Assembly: GCA_937862735.1 (NCBI GenBank) | Contig: CALMDH010000329.1 | Span: forward strand, 62,001 to 126,000 | Length of the DNA: 64,000 nt | Direction: 5' to 3' | Source: M0108 sp937862735 | GTDB lineage: Bacteria; Pseudomonadota; Gammaproteobacteria; Chromatiales; Chromatiaceae | In this document: in pieces, positions 19,518 through 29,109 of the stretch | Layout of the letters: each line of letters opens with the position of its first letter | How positions within the stretch are numbered: position 1 is the first letter of the stretch | Program-made: the position numbers and the translations under genes | Notes under the pieces: model-generated | Databases searched by the model: none | What the model was told of the DNA's origin: nothing | Seen by the model: only the letters and a program-made list of their open reading frames with translations

Positions 19518-22500
19518 GGCGCGGGCGGGTGGCGGTCCTGCTGGCGTGCGCCGCCCTGATCAGCGCCGTCGCCCGCGCGCAGGCGCCCGACACGGACCAG
19601 GTGACGCTGACCCTGCGCGAGGATGAGCCCAGCGCCTGGCAACCGCGCGTCCCGGGCGCCCTGGCGGGCGCCGACGCGCCGACCCTCGAGGTGACCGCGC
19701 CGCCGCGGCACGGGGTGATCGAGCGCGCGGACCAGGGCTGGCGCTATCGCCCGGCGCAAGACTGGTACGGGGAAGATGCGGCGACCCTGGCGTGGTGCGT
19801 GGCGCCGGCACGCTGTCACACGACGACGGTGAAGCTCCGGGTCACGCCGGTCAATGATCCCCCGGCCCTGGCGCCGCTGACGCTCACCACCCACCAGGAC
19901 CTGCCGTCCGCCCCCATGCCGCTGGTCGTCAGCGATCCGGATGCCCGCCGCCCGCCCACCCTGGCGATCATCGGCAGTGAGCGCGGCAGCGCGACCCTGG
20001 AACAGGACCGGCTGCGCTTCACCCCGGACTACGGGGTCACCGGCACGGCGCGCGTCGACCTGATGCTGTGCGATGAGGCCGGCGCCTGCGTGGAGGCGGC
20101 GGTGCCGGTGCGCATCCGCAATGTCAACGATCCGCCGCGCTTGACGGTGACCCCGCTGGCGCTCGACGAGGACGCCGGCCCCACGCCGTTGGCCGTCACG
20201 GTGCGCGATCCCGATCCGGCGGACCGCTACGACCTGGCCGTCACCCTCGCTCCGGCGCACGGGGAGGCCGCCGCCACGCCGGACCGGCAGCAGATCACCT
20301 ATACCCCGGCCGCGGACTTTCACGGCGAGGATCATTTTTTCATCGCCGCCTGTGATGCCGCGCAGGCCTGCGCCGATGCCCGGGTCAGCGTCACCGTGCG
20401 TCCGGTCAATGATCCGCCCGCGCGCGTGCTCCTCACCCTGGTGACCAAACAGGGCCAGGGTACGGACTATGTGACGCCGCTGGTGCTGGACGCCGACGCG
20501 GACGATCAGCATCAGCTCTCCCTGCTGTCGCCGCCCGAGGGGGTGTATCTGGAACTGGACGCGGCGCGCGCGGCCCTGCGGGCCCTGCCACAGCCGGGCT
20601 TCAGCGGCGCGGCCACCTTCCTGCTGCAAGCCTGCGATGCCGCCGGGGCGTGTGTCGTCAATGACGCTTTTCTCGACGTCATCCCCACCGTGACCGTGGC
20701 GCCGGAGGCCGGGACGCTGCCCGTGGCCCTGCTCGCGCCGGAGGCCCTGGCGGAGCAGGCGGTCGACATCCTGCGCACCGAGCCGTTGGCCCTGTATGGG
20801 ACGCCGGCGGCCGCGCCCCTCACCGGCGTGGTGCGGGTCGACGCCCAACTGGACGCCTCGGCGCCGCTGGCCTATCGCCTCGGGGAGGTCACCCTCCACC
20901 CGGGGGAGGAACGGTTTATCGCCTATGTCGACGTCGACGCCCACGCCGGCCGGCTGGAACTGCCGATCGCCCCTCTGCCCACCGGCCCCGTGCCCGCGGG
21001 GGCGGGGGGGCTGTTGCACCTGCGGGTCTCGGAACCGCACGCCCCCGACGTGCGCGTGCCCCTGGCACTGTGGGATCCCGGCGCGGCCATCGACCTGCGC
21101 GCGAGCCAGGCCCAGTTCGCCGCCAACGTCGAGCCGGTCCGTGTGCATGCCAGCAGTGGCGACCCCCGCTGCGCGGACGGCGTCCGCGTCGTGCGCGAGC
21201 CGCTGCCGCGCGCCGCCCCGGGGCGGGCCACTCGCTATTGCGCGTTGCGCTGGCTGGAGCTCCCGGACGGCCTGACGCAGGTCGCGGACAGCGAGGTGGC
21301 CCAACTCAGCGGCGTGGTGACGGGGGAGGGGAGCACGGCGCGCATCCGCTACCAGCCGGGACTGCTCGTGTTCGCTGACCCGCAGGGCCCGGGGCGCTTT
21401 CTCCCCGGCCGCGAGGCCCGGGAATTTACCCTGGCCCTGGCCCGCCCGCGGCCCCCGGCCCTGTTCGTCATCCCGGTCAGCGACAACCCAACCGGGCAGG
21501 CCTATACCGCCGACGGCCCGTGGCCGGCCGCGGAGCGCGCCGCCCACGTCGTCGCCCGCGGGGACTACCCCGGCCTGACGCTCACCCTCGACGAGCAGAC
21601 CCACGCCACGCCGCATCACCAGGTGCAGGCACGTCTGCCGGACGCGCCCGCGCGGATTACGGCGACCGCCCACTATCCGGCGGCCCCGCACCTCACCGCC
21701 CAGGCCCGGCTGGATCGGCGCCCCGGGGCGGCGACGCCCACCCCCCGGCTGGCGGCCCTCGACCAGCCGCCGCTGGCGGGCGCGCCCGTCACCGTCCACG
21801 GGCGCCTGTTCGGCCTGTCCGCCCCGCTGCCGCCCGAGGGCGGCGGCTGGCAGGTGCAGTTGTGCCAGCTCACCGCCGGTCAGCCGCCCACGGCCCTGAC
21901 CGCGGCCCAGGCGCTGACCGCCGCCACGGGCGCCTTCGTCTTTGCCGACGTCTCCTTGCCCGCGGGCGACCTGGCGCTGGCGGTGCGGGCCGAGCGGCGC
22001 ACGGCGGACGGCGACGGGCTGGAGAGCCTGCTCTCCGCCCCCCTGGCGGTGACGGTGGCGGACCCGGCCCCGGTGGCCGTGACCCTGCGCGCCCCCCGCC
22101 CCCAGGGGGCCGTGCCCTTCGTGGCCGACCTGCGGGTGGAGCTGGCCCGGCCGGAGCAGGCCGCGGCCCTGGGTGAGGTGCGCTGGGAGAGCTCCGCGGA
22201 TGACGGCGCTACCTGGACCCCCGTGCCGCCCGCGGCGCTCACCCCGCCGGGGTTGGCCTATGCCCCCACCCTGACCGCCGCGGGTGCCCGCCAGTATCGC
22301 GTCACCAGCGTCAATCGCTTCAGCGGCGCGACCCAGGTGGCGCCGGTGGTCACGCTGCGCGCCTTCGACGTGCCGGACATCGCGCTGGTGGGCTTTGCCG
22401 ACACCTACCTCGGGCGCGCCACCCCCTGGCGGGTGGTCTCCAGCGACCCCGCGCCGCTGCGCTATCGCTGGCGCCTGGAGCGCGCGGATGGCGCGGCGCC

Positions 22501-23749
22501 CCCGGTCGAACTGGAGGGCGCGACCCACGCGTTGGGGGCGGACCTGCCGGGGGCGCTGACGGTGACGGTCGCCGCGCGCCGGGCGGACGCGCCGGAGGTG
22601 CCCGAGGCCTGGCGCACCGTGCGCCGCCCGCTGCACGTGGGACTCCCGCCCCTGCGCCCACCCCGCCTGAGCGGCCCGGCCCGGGTGCGCGCCGGGGAGC
22701 CCGCCACCTATCACGCGCACACCGCGGCGACCCTCGACGCCACCGGGGACAGCGGCTGGCGCCTGGGCGGCCAGTGGCACTTGCCCGATGGCACGCGCGT
22801 GGCGGGCCCCCAGGTCCACTACACCCCCGCGGCCGGCGATCGCCCCCTGCGCTATGAATACTGGCTGGAAGGCCACGCCGACGCCACCCGCGCCAGCGTG
22901 ACCCTCGCTCCGGAGATCTGGTCCTACCGCTGGCCGGACTGGCGCCTGTTCACCCAGACGCTCCGTCCCTATGCCCCGGCGCGGGTCTACTATGAACTCA
23001 AACCCGATCCGCCCGACGCCCTCGGCGCGGAACCCGTGACGACGACCTGGGACGTGCCGCCCGGGGGGGTGATCGAAGACCGCCAGGACGCCGGCATCGT
23101 GGTGCGCTATGACCGGCCCGGCAGCCATGCCGTCAGCGCGCGGGTGCGCGACACCCACGGGCACGCGGCCGAGCTCAGCCACGTCTTTGACGCCCTGGAG
23201 CCGCCGCCCCTGGGGGTCACCCTGACCCTGACCGCCGCCGATCCCTGGCGCCGCGCGCCGGAGACCGTCACCGCCACCTGGGAGGTCGCTGGCTTGACGG
23301 AGACCGAGGTGATCGAAACGGTGACCCTCACGGTGGACGACCGGGAACATGCCCTGACCTCGCGCGAGGGCGCGCGCTTTCCGCTCGACACCCCCGGGGA
23401 GCATCGGGTGCGGGTGGCGATCCGCACCAATTACGGGCGCACGGCGGACGATCTGCGCGGGCTGGTCCTGACCACGGGCGTCCCGCCGCACTGCACGATC
23501 GACAGCGTCATGCCCGCCGGCCAGCCCCGCACCCTGCACGCGCGCTGCACGGCGGCACAGGGTGAGATCCGCCGCTACCACTGGGTGATCCGCTACGCCG
23601 ACAACGGCGCGGAGCAGGCGGTGACCACCCGGGGCGGCGCCATCCGCCTCAGCCGGCAGGCGATGCAGCGGGGGGTGGCGGCGGTGACGCTGGTGGCCCG
23701 CGATGACAAGGACCAGGCCAGCGCCGCGGTCCAGTGGCCGCCGCCGTGA
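19514..23749 (+). CDS. Giant secreted protein 2: short paralogue with 4 repeats and the same C-terminal module
   Basis: 1411-aa exported protein, a short version of the preceding one. Its GTG start overlaps the upstream stop (GTGA) and has GGAGG seven bases upstream, so translation is coupled. Residues 1-23 are a signal peptide ending in ARA before QAPDTD. Four cadherin-like units (about 30-390) each carry a cysteine pair, mostly CDxAxAC. The remaining 1020 residues are the family module: a cysteine pair around RCADG and RYCALRW, then a series of Ig-like beta domains, then the terminal pair PPHC/ARCTAAQG. The stop lies nine bases from the convergent recD2 end. Coupled synthesis of a long and a short paralogue suggests they act together, for example as partners in one surface structure. 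Confidence 0.85.
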   Translation: MRRGRVAVLLACAALISAVARAQAPDTDQVTLTLREDEPSAWQPRVPGALAGADAPTLEVTAPPRHGVIERADQGWRYRPAQDWYGEDAATLAWCVAPARCHTTTVKLRVTPVNDPPALAPLTLTTHQDLPSAPMPLVVSDPDARRPPTLAIIGSERGSATLEQDRLRFTPDYGVTGTARVDLMLCDEAGACVEAAVPVRIRNVNDPPRLTVTPLALDEDAGPTPLAVTVRDPDPADRYDLAVTLAPAHGEAAATPDRQQITYTPAADFHGEDHFFIAACDAAQACADARVSVTVRPVNDPPARVLLTLVTKQGQGTDYVTPLVLDADADDQHQLSLLSPPEGVYLELDAARAALRALPQPGFSGAATFLLQACDAAGACVVNDAFLDVIPTVTVAPEAGTLPVALLAPEALAEQAVDILRTEPLALYGTPAAAPLTGVVRVDAQLDASAPLAYRLGEVTLHPGEERFIAYVDVDAHAGRLELPIAPLPTGPVPAGAGGLLHLRVSEPHAPDVRVPLALWDPGAAIDLRASQAQFAANVEPVRVHASSGDPRCADGVRVVREPLPRAAPGRATRYCALRWLELPDGLTQVADSEVAQLSGVVTGEGSTARIRYQPGLLVFADPQGPGRFLPGREAREFTLALARPRPPALFVIPVSDNPTGQAYTADGPWPAAERAAHVVARGDYPGLTLTLDEQTHATPHHQVQARLPDAPARITATAHYPAAPHLTAQARLDRRPGAATPTPRLAALDQPPLAGAPVTVHGRLFGLSAPLPPEGGGWQVQLCQLTAGQPPTALTAAQALTAATGAFVFADVSLPAGDLALAVRAERRTADGDGLESLLSAPLAVTVADPAPVAVTLRAPRPQGAVPFVADLRVELARPEQAAALGEVRWESSADDGATWTPVPPAALTPPGLAYAPTLTAAGARQYRVTSVNRFSGATQVAPVVTLRAFDVPDIALVGFADTYLGRATPWRVVSSDPAPLRYRWRLERADGAAPPVELEGATHALGADLPGALTVTVAARRADAPEVPEAWRTVRRPLHVGLPPLRPPRLSGPARVRAGEPATYHAHTAATLDATGDSGWRLGGQWHLPDGTRVAGPQVHYTPAAGDRPLRYEYWLEGHADATRASVTLAPEIWSYRWPDWRLFTQTLRPYAPARVYYELKPDPPDALGAEPVTTTWDVPPGGVIEDRQDAGIVVRYDRPGSHAVSARVRDTHGHAAELSHVFDALEPPPLGVTLTLTAADPWRRAPETVTATWEVAGLTETEVIETVTLTVDDREHALTSREGARFPLDTPGEHRVRVAIRTNYGRTADDLRGLVLTTGVPPHCTIDSVMPAGQPRTLHARCTAAQGEIRRYHWVIRYADNGAEQAVTTRGGAIRLSRQAMQRGVAAVTLVARDDKDQASAAVQWPPP

Positions 23750-23758
23750 GCGGGACGC

Positions 23759-25894
23759 TCAACAGCGATGGCGCAGCCCGGTGATGCGCGGATCCTTGTG
23801 ACTCTGCAGGCCCAGCTCCAACGCCCCCTCCTCGTAGAGGATGGCGCCAAAGCGCTTGCCGCGGGTGATGGCGGTATACAGCAGGGAGCGGGACAGCACC
23901 GGGTAATGCTCCCGGGCCAGGGCGATAATGACCGCGTCATATTCCGAGCCCTGGCTTTTGTGGACGGTCAAGGCATAGGCCAGCAGCAGGCCCTCGCTTT
24001 CGCGGCGGGTGTAGGTGACCGCGCGGCCATCGAATTCGACGGTCAGGGTGTCGTCCGCCGGGTTGATATCCCGGACAAACCCGGCGTCGCCGTTGAACAC
24101 CTCCTTGGTGTAATCGTTCGCCGTCGCGATCACCTTGTCCCCGTGCGCGAACGGCAGGGCGGACCCGACGCGCTCCGGCGGCAGATTGGGGTTCAGCCGC
24201 CGTTGCAGGCGCACATTCAACGCCACGGTGCCGGCCGCGCCGCGCTTCATCGGGCTGAGCACCTGGATCTGCCGCAGGGGATGAAAGCCGTAGGTCTGCG
24301 GCAGGCGGTCACACACCCACTCCTCGACGCAGGCGGCGATGTCCGCGGCGCTCGCCACCGCCAGGGCCACGTATTCGCGGCTATCGCCGCGGGGGGGCAC
24401 CCGCCCGGCGCGAATGGCGTGCGCCGCCTGGATGATGTGACTGTCGGCGGCCTGCCGGTGCACCTCGCGTAAGGTCGCCACCGGGATGGCGCCACTGGCG
24501 ATGAGGTCGTCGAACACGCGCCCCGGACCGACCGAGGGCAGCTGATCGGCATCCCCCACCAGCAGCAGGGTGGTGGTCGGCGCCAGGGTTTCGAGCAGCC
24601 AGGCCATCACCTCAACGTCGACCATCGACGCCTCATCAATCAGCACCACGTCGGCCAACAGGCCGCCGCTGTTCTGGCTGTGGGTCCACAGCAGGCGGTG
24701 GATGGTGCTGGCGTCATGACCCGTGGCGGTGGCCAGGCGCTTGGCCGCGCGGCCGGTGGGCGCGGCGAGCAGGATCTTGGCCCCATACTGCTGGAGCACC
24801 TCGATGATCACCTGGGTCGTGGTGGTTTTGCCGCAACCCGGACCGCCGGTAATGATCGCGATCCCGTGCTGCAGCGCCAGTTCCACCGCCTCGCGCTGGG
24901 AGGCGGACAGCGTCAGCCCGCAGCGCCGTTCCGCCGCCGCGATCGTGCCAGCCTCATCCGCCAGGCCATCCCGATACCAGGCCGGCGCCGCCGCGAGCCG
25001 TGCGCGCACCCAGTCAGCGACGCGCGCCTCGGCCTGGTCGAGCCGGGGCAGATAGAGGAGATCCTCCCCGCCGAAGGAGCGGCGCGCCAGCCGGCCATCG
25101 TCCTCCAGCGCGGTCCCGACCGGCGCCAACGCCGCGGCGGCGCATTGCAGCCATTGCGCTCCCTGCTCATACACCCGCGGCGGCGGCAGGGCGCAATGCC
25201 CATACTGCGCGGCCGTTTCCAGGGTATGCACCAGCCCGGCGCGCAGACGCTGCGGGTCGGTGGCGGCGACGCCCAGGCGCCGGGCGATGCCATCAACGGT
25301 AAGGAAACCGAAGCCCCGGACTTCGATCAGCCGGTAGGGCGTGCTGCGCACAATGCCCAGCGTCTGGTCGCCGAAATGGGCCATGATCTGCTGCGCCTTG
25401 GCGGCGCTCACGCCCTGGCCTTCCAGAAACATCAGCAGATCCCGGTCCTGGTGATGCTTGGCCCAGGCGGCGGTGATCTGGGCCAGGCGCGCGGGGCCAA
25501 TCCCCGGCACCTCCCGAATGCGCTCGGGCGTATGGTCGAGGACGTGAATCAATTCATCACCGAATTGCTCGACCAACCGCTCCGCATAAGCGGCGCCAAT
25601 GCCGGTGATCACGCCGGAAGCGAGAAAGGCGCGCAACCCCTGCGGACTGGCGGGCGGGGCAATTTTAATCGTCGAGGAGCGGAACTGGCGCCCATAGCGG
25701 CTATCCTCCACCCAATCCCCATAGGCGCAAATTTGTTCCCCGGCGGAAATCCCGGGCGCGACGCCCGTGACCCGGGCCTGGCGCCCGGAAGACCGCTCTT
25801 TCAGCAACAGGACCGCCCAGCCATTCTCCTTGGCGAATATCACCTGAATGACGTCGCCTTCCAATTGCTGCGTAGGGGCACGGGTAACCATCAT
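23759..25894 (-). CDS. recD2: RecD2-like superfamily 1 DNA helicase
   Basis: 711-aa ATP-dependent 5'-3' helicase of the RecD2/TraA type. It has an N-terminal OB-like domain (about 10-80), tandem helix-hairpin-helix motifs (about 92-215, including VPGIGPARL), then the helicase core. Walker A is GGPGCGKT at 350-357, motif Ia APTGRAAKRL follows, and Walker B is LIDEAS at 418-423. The late motifs TVHKSQGSEYD and LLYTAITRGK are complete, so the enzyme should be active. It is the last gene of a minus-strand unit with priA and a SLOG-fold gene, suggesting work on recombination intermediates or on strands arriving by conjugation. Two tandem ATG codons begin the frame. The start is preceded by only a weak ribosome binding site but overlaps a small leader ORF. 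Confidence 0.9.
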   Translation of the reverse strand: MMVTRAPTQQLEGDVIQVIFAKENGWAVLLLKERSSGRQARVTGVAPGISAGEQICAYGDWVEDSRYGRQFRSSTIKIAPPASPQGLRAFLASGVITGIGAAYAERLVEQFGDELIHVLDHTPERIREVPGIGPARLAQITAAWAKHHQDRDLLMFLEGQGVSAAKAQQIMAHFGDQTLGIVRSTPYRLIEVRGFGFLTVDGIARRLGVAATDPQRLRAGLVHTLETAAQYGHCALPPPRVYEQGAQWLQCAAAALAPVGTALEDDGRLARRSFGGEDLLYLPRLDQAEARVADWVRARLAAAPAWYRDGLADEAGTIAAAERRCGLTLSASQREAVELALQHGIAIITGGPGCGKTTTTQVIIEVLQQYGAKILLAAPTGRAAKRLATATGHDASTIHRLLWTHSQNSGGLLADVVLIDEASMVDVEVMAWLLETLAPTTTLLLVGDADQLPSVGPGRVFDDLIASGAIPVATLREVHRQAADSHIIQAAHAIRAGRVPPRGDSREYVALAVASAADIAACVEEWVCDRLPQTYGFHPLRQIQVLSPMKRGAAGTVALNVRLQRRLNPNLPPERVGSALPFAHGDKVIATANDYTKEVFNGDAGFVRDINPADDTLTVEFDGRAVTYTRRESEGLLLAYALTVHKSQGSEYDAVIIALAREHYPVLSRSLLYTAITRGKRFGAILYEEGALELGLQSHKDPRITGLRHRC

Positions 25895-25935
25895 GCGCGG
25901 ATCGATCTATTCATCACCAGCCAGGAAATCACCAT
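25891..25935 (-). CDS. Possible 14-aa leader peptide coupled to recD2
   Basis: A strong AGGAGG (25952 to 25947) lies 11 bases before an ATG opening a 14-codon frame (MVISWLVMNRSIRA). Its TGA overlaps the first ATG of recD2 as ATGA. Ribosomes ending here could reinitiate at recD2, whose own start has a poor ribosome binding site. A GTG frame starting closer to the AGGAGG ends in TAG 12 bases before recD2 and is an alternative. Coding potential at this size cannot be shown from sequence alone. Confidence 0.35.
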   Translation of the reverse strand: MVISWLVMNRSIRA

Positions 25936-25989
25936 AACACACAATTCCTCCTCTTTAATAGGTTTATCATGCCCAAGCGGCGGTTTTCC

Positions 25990-26814
25990 TTACCTTTCGG
26001 TGATTCCGGGCGCGGCCGTCATCGGGTCGGTCTCTCCCTTGCGCGGCGCCGTGCTCCACAATACCCGCAGGGCGCGCCCCAGCCCCTTCGCTTGCGCGAT
26101 GACATGCCGGCATGGCGAAGCATCTCCCGCCGCCAACGGCTCAAATACCACCACATGGGTCGCGGCCATCACCAGGCGCGTTTCACAATCGAGCCGGGCG
26201 CGCGCGTTGTAATGGCGACCATGCCGATTCCGGACAATCGCGCGCGGCGCCGCCAGCTGCTCCCAATGGCATTGATAGCGGGCAAAGGGGATCTGGCGCT
26301 CACTGAACCAGCGCGCGGCCAATTCATCGAGTCCCCGATTATCCCCGCACAAACCAAACAGCTCGGCGGGATTGAGCCGCGCGCACAGATGATCCAGTTG
26401 CGCGGCGAACGGGGCATACGCGGGGGGCAGTCGCCCGCCGGTCACCAATAGCCGCAGCGGTTTCGCTGGCAGGGGCGGGGCAAACGCATCCCAGCTCGCC
26501 GGTACCTGGATATTGCCGGGGCGGACGCGAAAGAGCTCCACATAGGGGCGGGGGTCGGGCTTGCCCCCCGGAGCGCCGGGGCACAACTGGCGGCCCGTAA
26601 CGGTGAAGCGCAGCTGCGGGCAGCCGGCCGCCACCCGGCGCAAACGCTCGACGCCGACCGCCACGCTGGCCAGGCCCACCGGCTGCTGATCGGCGACGCT
26701 GGTGACGCCCAGGTGATAGTGATCCCCGTAGAGGCCGTCGGCGCGGCCAGTGTCGCCGCCAACCACGGCGACGGTGCGGGGGGGCGGATCAGTTAAGGGT
26801 GAGTGGATCGACAT
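25990..26814 (-). CDS. SLOG-superfamily (DUF2493/YspA-like) nucleotide-binding protein
   Basis: 274-aa protein with a C-terminal Rossmannoid SLOG domain. The nucleotide loop LLVTGGR is at 122-128, GLDELAARW at 161-169, and the family Arg-Asn (VRNRHGRHYN) at 194-203, followed by THVVVFEP. SLOG proteins bind nucleotide-derived ligands or nucleic acid; relatives include DprA and YspA. The N-terminal 110 residues (VAVVGGDTGRADGLYGDHYH) look like a second, divergent alpha/beta domain I cannot name. The ATG at 26814 lies inside the 3' end of priA (26-bp overlap), so translation is coupled to it. A role in sensing or processing DNA intermediates with PriA and RecD2 is inferred from context only. Confidence 0.75.
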   Translation of the reverse strand: MSIHSPLTDPPPRTVAVVGGDTGRADGLYGDHYHLGVTSVADQQPVGLASVAVGVERLRRVAAGCPQLRFTVTGRQLCPGAPGGKPDPRPYVELFRVRPGNIQVPASWDAFAPPLPAKPLRLLVTGGRLPPAYAPFAAQLDHLCARLNPAELFGLCGDNRGLDELAARWFSERQIPFARYQCHWEQLAAPRAIVRNRHGRHYNARARLDCETRLVMAATHVVVFEPLAAGDASPCRHVIAQAKGLGRALRVLWSTAPRKGETDPMTAAPGITER

Positions 26815-29023
26815 CGATGGCCCAATGCAGGTGCAGGGGGGGGCGCTGCGCCGCCAGCACCCCGCTCCAGGTGGCAACGAAATGGCGCAACGGCGTGCGC
26901 TCCGGGGCCATGGCGATCAGCTGCGCGCGATACTCCCCCCCCAGCCGCTCCATCGCCGGGGGCACCGGGCCGTGCAGTTCCACCCCGGCGGGCGCGGCCA
27001 GCTGATGGCGCGTCTGCTCCAGGAAGGCCAGCGCCGCCCCGGGCTGGCGACTGCGCGCGGTGGCCACGGCGAGAAAGCCAAAGGGCGGGAAGCCGGCCGC
27101 TTTGCGTTGCTGCAGTTCCGTGGCGGCCAGGTGGCGATAGCCGTCCTCGCCCTGCCGCACCGCCTGCAGGGCGTGGTGGTCGGGAAAGCGCGTCTGAATC
27201 AGCACCTGCCCGGGTTTGGCCCCGCGCCCGGCGCGCCCGGCCACCTGGGTCAGGGTTTGGCCCAACCGTTCCACGGCGCGGAAATCGGCACTGAACAATT
27301 GGCCGTCGATATCCAGTACGCCCACCAGGGTCACCCCATGAAAATCGTGACCCTTGGCTACCATCTGCGTCCCGACCAAAATGCGCGCGCGCTGCTCCCG
27401 GACCTCGGTGACGGCCGCCTCCAGCGCCACGCGCCCGCGGATGGTGTCGCGATCCATGCGCAACAGGGGGTACTCCGGGAATAATGCCCGCAGACGCGCC
27501 TCCACCCGTTGCGTGCCTTCCCCGGCGGGGCGCAGGCCGCTGGGGGACTGACACGCCGGGCACGCCGGCGGATGGCGTTCGCGATGGCCGCAATAATGAC
27601 AGCGCAGTTCCCCGTGCGGCTTGTGCCAGACCATGCGGGCGTCACACTGCGGGCAGCCCGACGACCAGCCGCAATCCTGGCAGACCACCACCGGCGCAAA
27701 ACCACGGCGATTGAGGAAAATCACCACCTGTTCGTCCCGCTGCAAGCAGGCGCGCATGGCGGCGATCAGGGTGGCCGACAAGCCCTCGTCCAACCGCGGT
27801 TCGCGGTTCAGATCAATCAGCTGCACCTGGGGCAGCCGCGCGCCCTGGGCGCGCTCGGTCAGCCGCAGATGGTGATAGTGCCCGGACTGGGCGTGGTGGA
27901 GGGATTCGAGCGAGGGGGTCGCCGTCCCCAGCACCACGGGGATGCCGACCTGCTTGGCGCGCACCAGCACCGCGTCGCGCGCCGAGTAGCGCATCCCGAC
28001 CGCGTCCTGCTTGAACGAGGCGTCATGCTCCTCGTCGACGATCACCAGCCCTAAGCGCGGCAGTTCGGCAAACACCGCGGAGCGCGTGCCGATCACCACC
28101 CCGGCCTGCCCCCGTTGCGCCAGGAGCCAGCTGTCCAGGCGTTCCCGATCACTGAGGCCGGAATGGAGCACCACCACCGGGGTCGCCAGCGCGGCGCGAA
28201 AGCGCGCCACGGTCTGCGGGGTCAGGGCGATCTCGGGGACCAGCACCAGGACCTGTAACTGCCGTTCCAGCGCCGCGCGCACCGCCAGAAGGTAGACCTC
28301 GGTCTTGCCCGACCCGGTCACCCCTTCGAGCAGAAACACCTGGAAGCGGGCGAGGGCGGCGGTGATGGCGGCGACGGCGGCCTGTTGCTGGGCTTCGGGG
28401 TGAATCGGGTGGGGCGTCGCCGGTGGCTGTGGGATGGCGCTGGCGGCGGGGGCGGGGGCCAGCAGGCCGCGGGCGCGCAGCGGCGGCACGCAGCGCTGCC
28501 AGCCGGTACCGAGTTGGACGGTCAGGTCCGCCGCGGTCAGGGGTTGGGCGGCCCGCGCCAGCAACTCCAGCAATTGCTGCTGGCGACGACCGCGTCCGGC
28601 GGTGGGGTCCACGCCGGGCGCCAGGGCCCAGCACGGCTGGACGCGCGGCGCCACCGTCCGCTCGGTGCGCAACAATTTGGGCAGTACCGCCAGCATTTCT
28701 CCCGGGGGTGCGGCGTAATAACGCGTCGCCCATTGCACCACCGCCAGGGTCGCCGGACTGAGCAGGGGGGCCGTATCCAGACATTCGGTCAGCGGTTTGA
28801 GGCGGGTGGCGGCCACCTGGCTGTCCCGCCCGCACGCCACCACCAGGCCGATCAGTTGCCGGCGGCCGAAGGGCGCCAGGACGCGACACCCCGGGGCGAT
28901 CGCGCAGGTGCTCAGGTAGTCAAACAGACTCGCCACCGGCACCGGTAACGCCACCTGCACGACCCACGCCGGCGTGGCCGGCGCGGGGTCGAGCGGCAGC
29001 GATACTTGAGTGGGCTTGGCCAT
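26789..29023 (-). CDS. priA: PriA-type primosomal replication restart helicase
   Basis: 744-aa superfamily 2 helicase that recognises forked or D-loop DNA and loads the replicative helicase. The 3'-end binding domain (about 15-100) is followed by Walker A GVTGSGKT at 234-241, the DEEH box at 330-333 and GTATPSLES. Eight zinc-binding cysteines (448, 451, 457, 460, 475, 478, 488, 491) are all present, as are the late motifs GTQMVAKGHDF and QVAGRAGRG. It therefore looks fully functional. The ATG at 29023 has GGAGAG about eight bases upstream; an in-frame ATG 22 codons earlier lies close to the predicted promoter and is less likely. The usual host copy would be chromosomal. Here priA leads an operon with a SLOG gene and recD2, which suggests a dedicated element-borne replication or repair module. 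Confidence 0.93.
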   Translation of the reverse strand: MAKPTQVSLPLDPAPATPAWVVQVALPVPVASLFDYLSTCAIAPGCRVLAPFGRRQLIGLVVACGRDSQVAATRLKPLTECLDTAPLLSPATLAVVQWATRYYAAPPGEMLAVLPKLLRTERTVAPRVQPCWALAPGVDPTAGRGRRQQQLLELLARAAQPLTAADLTVQLGTGWQRCVPPLRARGLLAPAPAASAIPQPPATPHPIHPEAQQQAAVAAITAALARFQVFLLEGVTGSGKTEVYLLAVRAALERQLQVLVLVPEIALTPQTVARFRAALATPVVVLHSGLSDRERLDSWLLAQRGQAGVVIGTRSAVFAELPRLGLVIVDEEHDASFKQDAVGMRYSARDAVLVRAKQVGIPVVLGTATPSLESLHHAQSGHYHHLRLTERAQGARLPQVQLIDLNREPRLDEGLSATLIAAMRACLQRDEQVVIFLNRRGFAPVVVCQDCGWSSGCPQCDARMVWHKPHGELRCHYCGHRERHPPACPACQSPSGLRPAGEGTQRVEARLRALFPEYPLLRMDRDTIRGRVALEAAVTEVREQRARILVGTQMVAKGHDFHGVTLVGVLDIDGQLFSADFRAVERLGQTLTQVAGRAGRGAKPGQVLIQTRFPDHHALQAVRQGEDGYRHLAATELQQRKAAGFPPFGFLAVATARSRQPGAALAFLEQTRHQLAAPAGVELHGPVPPAMERLGGEYRAQLIAMAPERTPLRHFVATWSGVLAAQRPPLHLHWAIDVDPLTLN

Positions 29024-29080
29024 GCACGATCTCTCCGGCAACGGCGCGGGACCCCGCGCATTCCTCTGCTTGTTTTCTTC

Positions 29081-29109
29081 TGTATACACCCTTTAAGTGC
29101 ACAAGGCAA
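29081..29109 (-). promoter_or_regulatory. Sigma-70 promoter of the priA operon
   Basis: On the minus strand TTGCCT (29109-29104) and TATACA (29086-29081) are separated by 17 bp, close to the ideal sigma-70 arrangement. They lie 58 bp upstream of the priA ATG at 29023. This is also the most AT-rich spot for several hundred bases. A transcription start near 29074 is expected. Confidence 0.65.

Noticed and set aside
19466..23581. Minus-strand open frame of 1371 aa
   Set aside because: Antisense shadow of giant gene 2, with no recognisable content.
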